Positions 53,434 to 62,975 of a stretch of DNA of 64,000 nucleotides are shown piece by piece; positions within the stretch are counted from its first letter, which is position 1; each line of letters starts with the position of its first letter. Position numbers and translations under genes: made by a program. Origin of the DNA: Saposhnikovia divaricata (Eukaryota > Streptophyta > Magnoliopsida > Apiales > Apiaceae); assembly GCA_036435485.1 (NCBI GenBank), contig CM071596.1, forward strand, positions 16,272,001-16,336,000, in the 5' to 3' direction. The notes below the pieces were generated by a model. The model ran no database searches and had not been told where the DNA came from. It worked only from the letters and a program-made list of their open reading frames with translations.

Positions 53434-54014
53434 CACTAAAAGGATTTTTGCTTTAGACAACAGGCAAAACGTGTTGTCTGGATATACCAAAAACTGTTGA
53501 CTATTGAGAAGTCGTCTGATACACACCTCAGACAACACACAGCAAGCTGTTGTGTGAAAGTTGAAAGACAAGTAAAAGACACCTGAAAAGTGTTGTCTGA
53601 TACACAGAAACAACAACACTTCTTTTGAAACCTCTTGTCAAAGCTCCAATAACGCAACAGTTTTTAACGAAGATATTGTTGTTATTAAGTAGTAAAGATA
53701 ATGGTTTTTAAAAGAAAGCCTATTGTTTAAGTGCAAAAGATACAATCTTTTACTTGATCAGGGCTGTTGTTGTATGTCACTACAGACAATGGTTTCTTAG
53801 CAAAAACCATTTGTTTTATGGTTAGATGTACAACATGTTATCTCATATGGCATGTTGTTGTATACTAGGAAGGATAACACTTTCTAATATAGGATAACAC
53901 TTTCTTATTATATAACTCTTGTTTGAAATTATTTCAAACAATGGTTTTGGCAGAGTATAACATGTTGTTATTTGATAAAAAAGACAACAGTTTTATGGGT
54001 TTTATCCTGCAGTG
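53434..54014 (+). mobile_element. candidate non-autonomous CACTA-type element
   Basis: Begins CACTAAAAGGAT (53434) and may end ATCCTGCAGTG (54004-54014), the reverse complement of CACTGCAGGAT. The two ends thus share CACT..AGGAT as imperfect inverted termini. The interior has many GACAAC/GTTGTC and ACAATGGTTT words in both orientations, like CACTA subterminal repeats. No transposase ORF. The 3-bp flanks (AAA and TGT) do not match, and similar words continue to about 54225, so the right end is uncertain. Confidence 0.45.
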
Positions 54015-56065
54015 TGTATTCTTCTCCGACATTACTTCGTTAAATGGTATATGTTGTTTGATTTCATTTTTTACAACTGTTAACATCAAGTAGTTTTTAT
54101 TTTCCTGTTGTGTGAGTCATTTTCTCACAAGGGATTTTAATAAAAGCGTTGCTTGATATATAATACAGCAAGTGTTAATCATTGGGGGATATTGGCTAAA
54201 AGTATCTTAAACAATGGTTCTGAACATGTAAAGAAAACCAAACCACACTATAAAATGAAAATGCCAGAAACAAACAATAAAAACCAATTCAATAGAAGCA
54301 ATTTTTCACCTTATAACGCCAACACCACCAACAAACGTACACAACCAACCAACCAAGTACATAATTAAAGTCTATCCACATCAAAAACAACTAATACATA
54401 AGTCATATTTTTAGGTGAACACATCCACAAAAGAGACGGACTAAAAGTTTAATTTACGCTACTACCAAGTACATGTTCAACTCAAAATACCAATTTCAAT
54501 AAAAGACGACAGAGTTCAACGAGCCAGGTGCTTCAACATATACTTCGCCAAGTCAGTCCTTATATCATTAAGCTCAGCCATGCCATAGTTTAAGTTGCTT
54601 CTGCATCGCCACTGAAAAATGGAACATGTATTGGAAGTCATATATCTTCACCACAAAACACAAGGATATCAGAAAAAATGAATAAAATATATCACATTCC
54701 GAACTGCAACTACCTAACTTCATTTGAAGAGAAAATATATATTTAACCATAGATTAATAGTTCAATATTTACTAAAACCGTTAATGTGAAAATGCAAAAG
54801 ATAGGATAACATTAGTTGAATAGACAGATTGTTAACCTGAGTACATGAAAATCGACTAGAAGGTGGAAGGTGGAAACTGGAAACTTTAGTAACAAATCCA
54901 ACGATCTCAAACGTTAGTGTATTTTGTGCTCTTATTTATTTCATCAAAGCATAACTTGGTTGTAGTCATTTGTAGTTGTACTACATATCACATGCTCTTA
55001 AAGTTGGTATTACCCTACCTGGCATCCCATGTATTATGTCCATGAAAAAACAAACTTTGCACCATAGATTGTTTTGCTTTACACCATGTATTATTGATTA
55101 TAATCATTTTTGTATCAACACTAACTATCCATTTATTCTGTTTTTCTCTATCTAGTGTACTTAACACTCAAAGCAATTTTGGGACAGACGCTAGGAAAGA
55201 AAAAATATAGAGCAAAAAATTTCCAGTCTAAAAGATTCATGACTTTCTATCGAAGCTTGTAGGAAGAAACCTTTTTCAAACTTTCCACTTTGAAACACAT
55301 TAAAATCATGTGAAGTTCAAGTTAAATATAGCCATTTGTAAGCACTTACAATGAGAGGCCATCCCTTTAGAGTCTAATTACTGCCACCATGATTTGATCC
55401 TGCGTGGAATTTGATACAAGCTATGATGTCACACATACTAACATAATAAATAGACCCTGACCGCGGATTAATTTCCAGTGATTTTTTCCAATCTGAAAAT
55501 CGCCCAAGTTTCAAACTCATAGGACAGATAGATGATAACAGTAATATAGAGATTGGTCAGCTAAGTTACCAGGAATTATAAACTTACCAAAGGGTATCGA
55601 AAGGCTCAATGGAGTCAGGCCCAGATGGGCTGAAACATGCAGGAAACTCTCTCATCTCCATTTGGTGCTTCTTGTAGATTCGTAACTAATAGCTGGGAAC
55701 TAATACAAACTCAGTTAAAAGGAATCAATACTAGTATAGACTGAGAAAGGGCTTGACAAGCACACGTGAATCACATACAAAGTGGGTTTCCAGAAATTCC
55801 AAAAAAATTCCAGAAATTCGGACAGAATGCATTGAACAACCTGACCCCAACGTAACCTCTCCTAAAACTGCAGCCGTAACAACAAACAAGTTACTAAACT
55901 CGGTCCAAGACACCACTCAGAAGGCCTTAAGCCAATGTCACCCACAAATTCCACAAGGGATGTTGACAATTCATAATATTGGTTATGACAAGCACCATGA
56001 CTCTCCATTCCAACCGAATAACTTACATCAATAAACCACCTCAAGAAACCAGCTAAGAACACCCA
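54015..56065. other. AT-rich DNA without recognised gene
   Basis: Contains more TGTTGT/ACAATGG words up to about 54225, possibly still part of the CACTA-like element, then unremarkable sequence up to the LTR of element E. Short ORFs at 54153-54368 and 55753-56034 have no recognisable content. No further ABCG exon was recognised. Confidence 0.45.
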
Positions 56066-56140
56066 TGTTAAATATAATTGATGTGTTTTAATCAGTGTTT
56101 AAGTGTTACAGTGAATTATCAGAGTTTAGCTGGAAGCAGT

Positions 56141-56197
56141 CAGAGTTTGAGTAAACTCTGGCAGAGGGAAGCTCGACAGAGTTTGTCAAACTCTGTC
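56141..56197. repeat. two adjacent perfect inverted repeats in LTR of E
   Basis: First: CAGAGTTT 56141-56148 with AAACTCTG 56153-56160, four-base loop. Second: GACAGAGTTTG 56175-56185 with CAAACTCTGTC 56187-56197, one-base centre. Both use the AAACTCTG word found throughout the element. Confidence 0.85.
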
Positions 56198-56381
56198 TGG
56201 AGGAAGCGTCTACTGGTCAACAGTGATTGAAGATTTATTATGGAAGCGATATCTTTGAAGATTGGATAGCTATCAAAGAGATCGAGTTGACATAGGAGAC
56301 GTGTGACAAACTGTAATTGATATCATTGTATAGCTGATTATTAGGAATATCAATTAGAGATTGTATCGTAGCTGTATGTTA

Positions 56382-56389
56382 TATAAATA
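56382..56389 (+). promoter_or_regulatory. LTR TATA box (E)
   Basis: TATAAATA about 180 bases before the LTR end; probable promoter of the genomic RNA. Confidence 0.55.
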
Positions 56390-56574
56390 CAGTTAGGTTA
56401 ACCCTAGAAGGGTATCGTACAACGAATTATCTTTATTGTAACCTAGCAGCTCTTTGTGATATTTTACATCACGAAGAGGGTTCGTAATACAAGAAGTTTT
56501 TAAGTGCATAAACGCTTTTACTTGTTAAACTCTCATATAAAGTTGATTATTAATTGTGTATTCGGCCTAACAAG

Positions 56575-56586
56575 TGGTATCAAAGC
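56575..56586 (+). other. primer binding site, initiator-Met tRNA (E)
   Basis: TGGTATCAAAGC, one base different from the TGGTATCAGAGC of A2 and B. Confidence 0.85.
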
Positions 56587-56633
56587 CAATCTGTTACTTT
56601 ATTACAGGTTAAGATCCAAACACAACAATAATC

Positions 56634-58865
56634 ATGGCAGCAATTCCTCCACCAACACCTACTGTTTCTGAAAAGGCTCCTACTACTGTGAGTCGTTATG
56701 AACCAATCAGGGTTCCTATTCTGAGGCCATTAGAGTATGCTATGTGGAAGGTCAAGATGACTATGTTTCTGGAGGCTACAGATCCAGAATATCTTGACAG
56801 GATTTATGAAGGCCCTCACAATCCTACAAAGCTATCTGTTGCAGTTGCTGGTGAAGAAGCAAAAATGGTTCCAAAGGAAAAGAAGGACATGACTCCTGAA
56901 GATCTATCGTCAATTGCTAAGGATGCAAAAGTTAGGCATTTACTGCATAGTGCTTTAGACAATGTTATGTCTAACAAAGTCATTAACTGCACCACTGCAA
57001 AAGAGATATGGGATGCTCTTGAAGTCAGGTGTCAAGGAACTGCGGCTATTAAGAAGAATAGGAGAAACATACTCACACAAGAGTATGAGCATTTTGAGGC
57101 TAAACCTGAAGAGACCATGACAGAAACATTTGATAGATTCTGTAAACTGATTAATGAACTGTCATTGGTCAACAAAGAGTATGATCTAGAAGACTCGAAT
57201 CTCAAGTTTCTTCTTTCTCTACCTGAAAAGTGGGATGTGAAAACAACCACTATAAGAGACAACTATGATCTTGCTAAAACAGAGATTGATGAAATCTATG
57301 GACTGCTCAAAACTCATGAATTGGAAATGGAGCAGAGAAACAGGAGATCAAGCATGAAAGGAAAGTCTGTTGCTCTTAATGTTGAAGAGAAGCCTCAGAA
57401 GAAAGAGGCAACAAGAAGGAAAATGAAGGGAAAAGCTTTGATCATACATTCAGAAAGTGAATCACCAAACTCTGATTATGATTCAAACTCTTCTGAATCA
57501 TCTGATTCTGAGGATGATGAAGAAGAAATGAGGAAAATGGCTGTGTTGATGGTGAAGACTTTCAAGAAAATGGGCTTCAAGAATTTCAAGAAAGGAAAAA
57601 GGTTTTCTAGGGATTCAAATGAAGACAGGAAAAGCTATAGGAAGTCTGATAAGAGAGATTCTAAAGGGAAGAAGGATAAGTCTGAAATTCAATGCTACAA
57701 GTGTAAGGAGATGGGTCACTATGCTCCTGAGTGCAAGAAGGGTAAAACTGGAAAGGTACTCTACACTAAAGGCAGAGATTGGGCAGATACTTCAGATTCT
57801 GATGAAGAAGTGAACTATGCTCTCATGGCTACTACTGAATCAGAATCCTCTGAAAATCAGGTACCTCTAACTACCTATGCTTATAATATTGATGACATTG
57901 CTCAATTAAGAATTTATCTTAAGTCATTGCATATAAGTTATAGGGATCAGACTTTAGAAAATGAGAGGATAAAAGCTGAAAATTCTGAACTGAAGGTAAG
58001 AAATAAACTTGTTGAAGAAAAACTTGAAAACATGCAACAAGTTCAGAAAGAGAGAGATGATGCTGTTTGCAAAGAACAGAATTTGCTTCAGAAGTATAAA
58101 AAACTAGAGTCAGAGTTGGAGGAAGCAAATAATAAAATTAGGACTTGGACTAATTCTGGAAAGGACACTCAACAGATTTTTCAAACAGACACTGTTGGTC
58201 TAGGTTATAATGAGGGAGATGAACTTAGATTTCAAAATCAAGTAAAAGTCAGAATTCATTTTGTTCATGGAACCAGTAAATTTTTGTCTGAAAATGAAAA
58301 GGAAGCTGTCAAAAGTGAACCAGTAAAAACTAGTGTTAAACAGGTTAATATTGGATCAATGACAGATAAACAACTCAAACATAAACTGAAGGAGTTAAAA
58401 TCTGTTGAGAAACAGAAAGTGTCAAACAAGAACAGAAATGGAAAAGTAGGCATCACTTCAGGAAATAAACCAATGCTTGCTAGTTATGCTCCAAGAAAGA
58501 CATGTCATAACTGTGGTAGTACTAAGCATCTTGCAAATTTCTGCAAGAAAAATAAAAATATAAATTCTTTACCTACAAAGTCTGAGGTAAAGAAGGATTT
58601 TGCTAGAACTAAGCCACAGACTTTATGCACACACTGTGGAAGCACCTGGCATTCCATTTATACTTGCAGAGAATATCATGCTATCTATCATAATTACTAT
58701 GAACTGAAACCCAATCTGAAATGGGTTAAAGTTGATACTGCAAGTGTAAACACTGATACTGTTAGCTCAAACTCAGATAATGTTAATTCCGCTGCAAAAG
58801 CTAACAAAGTTAAGAATGCCAAAGGATCCAAGCAAGTCTGGATCCTTAAAACTAATCCTCAGTAA
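56634..58865 (+). CDS. copia gag of element E, intact
   Basis: 743 codons from the first ATG after the PBS (MAAIPPPTPTVSEK). Capsid (UBN2-like) about codons 25-235 with EYAMWKVKMTMFLEATDPEYLDRI and TTAKEIWDALEVRCQG. Serine/acid-rich stretch near 275-305. Three CX2CX4HX4C knuckles: CYKCKEMGHYAPEC near codon 353, CHNCGSTKHLANFC near 624, CTHCGSTWHSIYTC near 665. A coiled-coil-like charged region lies about 440-510. Ends WILKTNPQ, TAA 58863-58865. The pol frame is different and does not overlap. Confidence 0.94.
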   Translation: MAAIPPPTPTVSEKAPTTVSRYEPIRVPILRPLEYAMWKVKMTMFLEATDPEYLDRIYEGPHNPTKLSVAVAGEEAKMVPKEKKDMTPEDLSSIAKDAKVRHLLHSALDNVMSNKVINCTTAKEIWDALEVRCQGTAAIKKNRRNILTQEYEHFEAKPEETMTETFDRFCKLINELSLVNKEYDLEDSNLKFLLSLPEKWDVKTTTIRDNYDLAKTEIDEIYGLLKTHELEMEQRNRRSSMKGKSVALNVEEKPQKKEATRRKMKGKALIIHSESESPNSDYDSNSSESSDSEDDEEEMRKMAVLMVKTFKKMGFKNFKKGKRFSRDSNEDRKSYRKSDKRDSKGKKDKSEIQCYKCKEMGHYAPECKKGKTGKVLYTKGRDWADTSDSDEEVNYALMATTESESSENQVPLTTYAYNIDDIAQLRIYLKSLHISYRDQTLENERIKAENSELKVRNKLVEEKLENMQQVQKERDDAVCKEQNLLQKYKKLESELEEANNKIRTWTNSGKDTQQIFQTDTVGLGYNEGDELRFQNQVKVRIHFVHGTSKFLSENEKEAVKSEPVKTSVKQVNIGSMTDKQLKHKLKELKSVEKQKVSNKNRNGKVGITSGNKPMLASYAPRKTCHNCGSTKHLANFCKKNKNINSLPTKSEVKKDFARTKPQTLCTHCGSTWHSIYTCREYHAIYHNYYELKPNLKWVKVDTASVNTDTVSSNSDNVNSAAKANKVKNAKGSKQVWILKTNPQ

Positions 58866-58866
58866 T

Positions 58867-58881
58867 TGTTTGTGATTGCAG
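58867..58881 (+). promoter_or_regulatory. candidate 3' splice site at gag/pol boundary (E)
   Basis: TGTTTGTGATTGCAG followed by G, right after the gag stop. The pol frame is closed by TGA at 58873-58875 just upstream, so a ribosomal frameshift cannot fuse gag to pol, but splicing into this site could. Confidence 0.45.
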
Positions 58882-61800
58882 GGTAACAGGGAGGCAACCC
58901 TAGTCGTGGACAGTGGATGTTCAGGACACATGACTGGAAATAAAGCCCTGCTATCAGAATATGAGGAGAAGGCTGACCCAAAAGTTTCCTATGGTGATGG
59001 CAATGTAGGAAGAACATTGGGATATGGCAATATTAATCTTGGAAATGTCATCATCAACAATGTAGCTCATGTCCCAGGACTCAAGCATGACTTGTTATCT
59101 GTGAGTCAAATCTGTGACAAGGGATATCATGTAGATTTTCAACCTGAATATTGTGAAGTTATCAGCAAATCTACAGGAAAGGTTGTTCTAGTTGGTCACA
59201 GACAAAACAACATTTATGAAATCAAGCTTTTGATAGACTCTGTTGGAAAAGCTGTTTGCCTGTCAACAAAAATGTCTAGTGAAGAGAGTTGGAAGTGGCA
59301 CAAGAAACTCTCACATTTGAACTTTAACAACATCAATGAATTGATCAGAAAGGATCTTGTAAGAGGACTCCCAAAGGCTCTGTTAAATGTTGATGGCCTA
59401 TGTGACTCATGTCAGAAGGCTAAACAAAGGAAGTCATCTTTCAAGAGCAAGACAGAATTTTCTATCACTGATCCCTATCATCTTCTGCATGTTGATCTCT
59501 TTGGTCCAGTAAATGTTATGTCTATTGCAAGGAAGAAATATGCTTTAGTCATTGTTGATGAATACACTAGATTCACTTGGGTGTATTTTCTAGCAAAGAA
59601 GGATGAAACTGCATTAACTCTGATGGAGCATGTGAAGCTTCTGGACAAAGGATCAAGCAACAAAGTCAGAATCATCAGAAGTGATAATGGAACTGAGTTC
59701 AGAAATGCAACAATGGAAGAATTCTGCAAGGACAATGGAGTGAAACAAGAATTTTCAGCACCTGGTACACCACAACAAAATGGTGTAGTTGAAAGGAAAA
59801 ATAGAACCTTAATTGAAGCTTCCAGAACTATGCTTGATGAAGCAAAATTGCCAACCTATTTCTGGGCAGAAGCTGTTCAAACTGCTTGTTTTACTCAAAA
59901 TGCAACACTGATCAATAAGCATGGAAAGACACCATATGAGATGGTGAAGAAAAAGAAGCCTAACCTGAAATACTTTCATATTTTCGGGTGCAAATGTTTT
60001 GTTTTGAAGACTCATCAAGAACAGTTGACCAAGTTTGAGCTAAAGGCAGATGAAGGAATTTTTGTTGGTTATCCACTGTTAACAAAGGCATTCAGAGTTT
60101 ACAATCTGAGAACTAAAGTGATCATGGAATCTATACATGTTTCTTTTGATGATAAGAAGATAACTGGACTTGAAGACAAAGATGAATATGATCAACTGAA
60201 CTTTGAAAATGAAGATTTAAACTCTGATGAAGGAAACTCGGATGAAACAATTATGACAGACTCTGTTGAAACAAACTCTGAACCTCTACTGGTAAACACT
60301 GGAGAAACTTCTCAGTCACAACAAAGGGGAGAACCAGTTGAGGGGGAGCATGATCAAGATGAAGACTCAAACACTGATACTGAGTCAACTGAAAAATCTG
60401 GATCAAACTCTGATGCTTCAAACTCTGAAAAATCTGGATCAAACTCTGATGCTTCAAACTCTGAAAATTCAAATTCTGACTCTGGGCAGTCAAGTTCAGG
60501 GGGAGTCTCAGAAAACGAAGACAGATCACAACAAAATCAGGAGAGCATGGATCAAGGGGGAGGATCACATGCTGATAGAAGTCATTTGCCTTCTGCTAGG
60601 AAATGGACTAAATCACATACACCTGATTTGATAATTGGTGATCCAGATGCAAAAGTAAAGACAAGAAGTGCTACTGCAAGTGAATGTCTGTTTCATGCAC
60701 TCTTGTCTAAAAATGAACCAAAGAAAGTGGAAGAAGCTCTTCAAGATGCAGACTGGATAACAGCAATGCAGGAAGAGTTGAATGAATTTGAAAGGAATGA
60801 AGTTTGGACACTTGTACCAAGGCCAAAGAACAGATCTATTGTTGGTACTAAATGGGTTTTCAGAAACAAGACTGACAGTGAAGGTGTTATCACAAGGAAC
60901 AAGGCTAGACTGGTAGCAAAAGGCTATTCACAGCAGGAAGGAATAGATTATGATGAAACATTTGCTCCAATTGCAAGATTGGAGGCAATCAGAATTTTTC
61001 TAGCATATGCCTCTCACAAGAAATTCAAAGTGTTCCAGATGGATGTGAAAAGTGCTTTTCTGAATGGAAAGCTTGAAGAAGAAGTGTTTGTTGAACAACC
61101 ACCAGGATTTGTGGATCCCAAATATCCAGATTATGTCTACAGGCTAGATAAGGCACTATATGGACTTAAGCAGGCACCAAGAGCATGGTATGAGACACTT
61201 GCTCATTTTCTTCTAGAAAGTGGATTCAACAGAGGAACAATTGACAAAACTCTGTTTTATTTCAATCAAGGAAGTGACCTCCTTTTAGTTCAAATTTATG
61301 TTGATGACATCATCTTTGGGTCTACTAATGATAAACTCTGTAAGAAGTTTGCCAAACTCATGCAGTCCAGATATCAAATGAGCATGATGGGAGAGCTTAG
61401 TTACTTTCTAGGCCTACAGGTGAAACAAACAGATGATGGAATTTTCATTAATCAAGAAAAATATACCAGAAATCTTCTCAAGAAATTTGGTATGCTTGAC
61501 TGTTCATCTGCATCAACTCCCATGGCAACAGCAACTAAATTGGACAAAGACACAGGAGTTTCAGTGGATATGACAAACTACAGGGGCATGATAGGATCTC
61601 TTCTATACTTGACAGCTAGTAGGCCTGACATCATGTATGCAACCTGTCTTTGTGCAAGGTTTCAGGCAGATCCTAGAGAGCCACATCTGACAGCTGTGAA
61701 AAGAATCTTCAAGTATCTCAAGGGCACCATATCATTAGGTCTGTGGTACCCCAGAGAATCAGATTTCAAGCTACTTGGGTATTCTGATGCAGACTTTGCA

Positions 61801-62241
61801 GGCTGCAAGGTAGACAGAAAGAGCACTAGTGGAAGTTGTTAATTTCTTGGTGACAGACTTGTTTCCTGGTACAGCAAGAAACAGAAATCAATCTCCACAT
61901 CTACAGCAGAAGCAGAGTATATTGCAGCTGGTAGCTGTTGTGCACAGATCTTATGGATGAAGAATCAATTGCTGGATTATGGGTTGAGGTACAGTAATAT
62001 CCCTATTTACTGTGATAATCAAAGTGCTATTGCTATGACAGGTAATCCAGTACAGCATTCAATGACCAAGCACATCAGCATAAGGTACCACTTCATTAGA
62101 GAACATGTGGAAGAAGGAAATATTGAACTACATTTTGTGTCTACAGAACAACAGCTTGCAGATATCTTCACTAAACCGTTGAGTGAAGCTACATTTACAA
62201 CACTGGTCAATGAACTTGGAATGGTCTCTGGTTCTGAATAG
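58876..62241 (+). pseudogene. copia pol (PR-IN-RT-RH) of element E, one stop codon
   Basis: Protease DSGCSGHMTG near 58908-58937. Integrase zinc finger HKKLSHLNF...CDSCQKAKQ near 59300-59430. Integrase core LDLFGPV-type, SDNGTEF, APGTPQQNGVVERKNR near 59490-59805. Ser/Asn-rich linker with a 36-bp tandem duplication (60391-60426, 60427-60462). RT with QMDVKSAFLNG near 61036-61070 and YVDDIIFGSTN near 61297. RNase H YSDADFAGCKVDRKSTSG near 61780-61835. A single TAA at 61840-61842 (one base from CAA) truncates RNase H; the same frame then stays open to TAG 62239-62241. The frame opens at TTG 58876 without an ATG. It is otherwise full length. Confidence 0.93.
60391..60462 (+). repeat. 36-bp tandem duplication in pol linker (E)
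   Basis: Two perfect copies of a 36-base unit, encoding EKSGSNSDASNS twice. The unit contains CAAACTCTG words. Confidence 0.9.
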
Positions 62242-62975
62242 GAATGTTGGTTAGATTCAAATTTTACTTATGTGGTGTATTACTCATATTTCCTGTTTGG
62301 TTAAATGCTAAGTGAACTCTGTTGACTAAACTCTGTTATGCATACTCTGTTAAACTCTGTCAGCATGCCTATATGTAATTCACTATTAATAAGTTTGATA
62401 AACTTTGTGAACTCTGAGTTGATTTTTGTCTGAATGAAAAACACCAATGAAGAAATATGTATGAAGCATGATTCTCAGCAATTAATCATGAATCTTTCTG
62501 AGTTATTGTGATCTAATCTTAGATTGTGCAGAAAGTTAACACAGCATGATACTGGCTCATATTTATAGCATCTCTTAGTTTATTTTGTCCTAAACTCTGA
62601 GTCTATAAATACTGTGTGCATTACCTTACATGAAAAACTACTAATGTTGATGAACTCTAAACTCTGTTAGTTATACTCTGATAGAATAAAATGCTTACTG
62701 CAATACCCCAAAGAAAATGTATATAGGTTGTTATACTCCTTTGAGATTATGTTGGATACTAGGATGACCCAGGAACCTATTGGTATATAATATGTGCTAA
62801 AATTCTCTGATTTTTGGTGACTAGTTAAATACTAGGATGACCCAGGAACTTATCGAAATGATAAGGGCTAAAATTTTTGAATTTTTGGTGACTGGTTCCA
62901 ACCTCTGATTACTGGAATGAAAAAAAAAATGATGAAATTGATCCTTTTAGAGTCAATAAGAGAATATTCTCTGAT
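62242..62975 (+). other. copia E noncoding region between pol and third ORF
   Basis: No ORF supported. Rich in AAACTCTG/GAACTCTG words (about 62315-62365, 62407-62418, 62590-62600, 62651-62685). A GGATGACCCAGGAAC block with flanking CTAAAATT occurs twice (about 62756-62803 and 62835-62877). Confidence 0.6.

Larger units (their letters stand above)
56066..56572 (+). repeat. 5' LTR of copia E
   Basis: TGTTA...TAACA, 507 bp. It contains two perfect hairpins built from CAGAGTTT/AAACTCTG (56141-56160 and 56175-56197) and a TATA box (56382-56389), and ends two bases before the PBS. Confidence 0.85.

Noticed and set aside
55753..56034. 93-codon plus ORF before element E
   Set aside because: No recognisable domain, no promoter context, and overlapping antisense ORFs of similar length.
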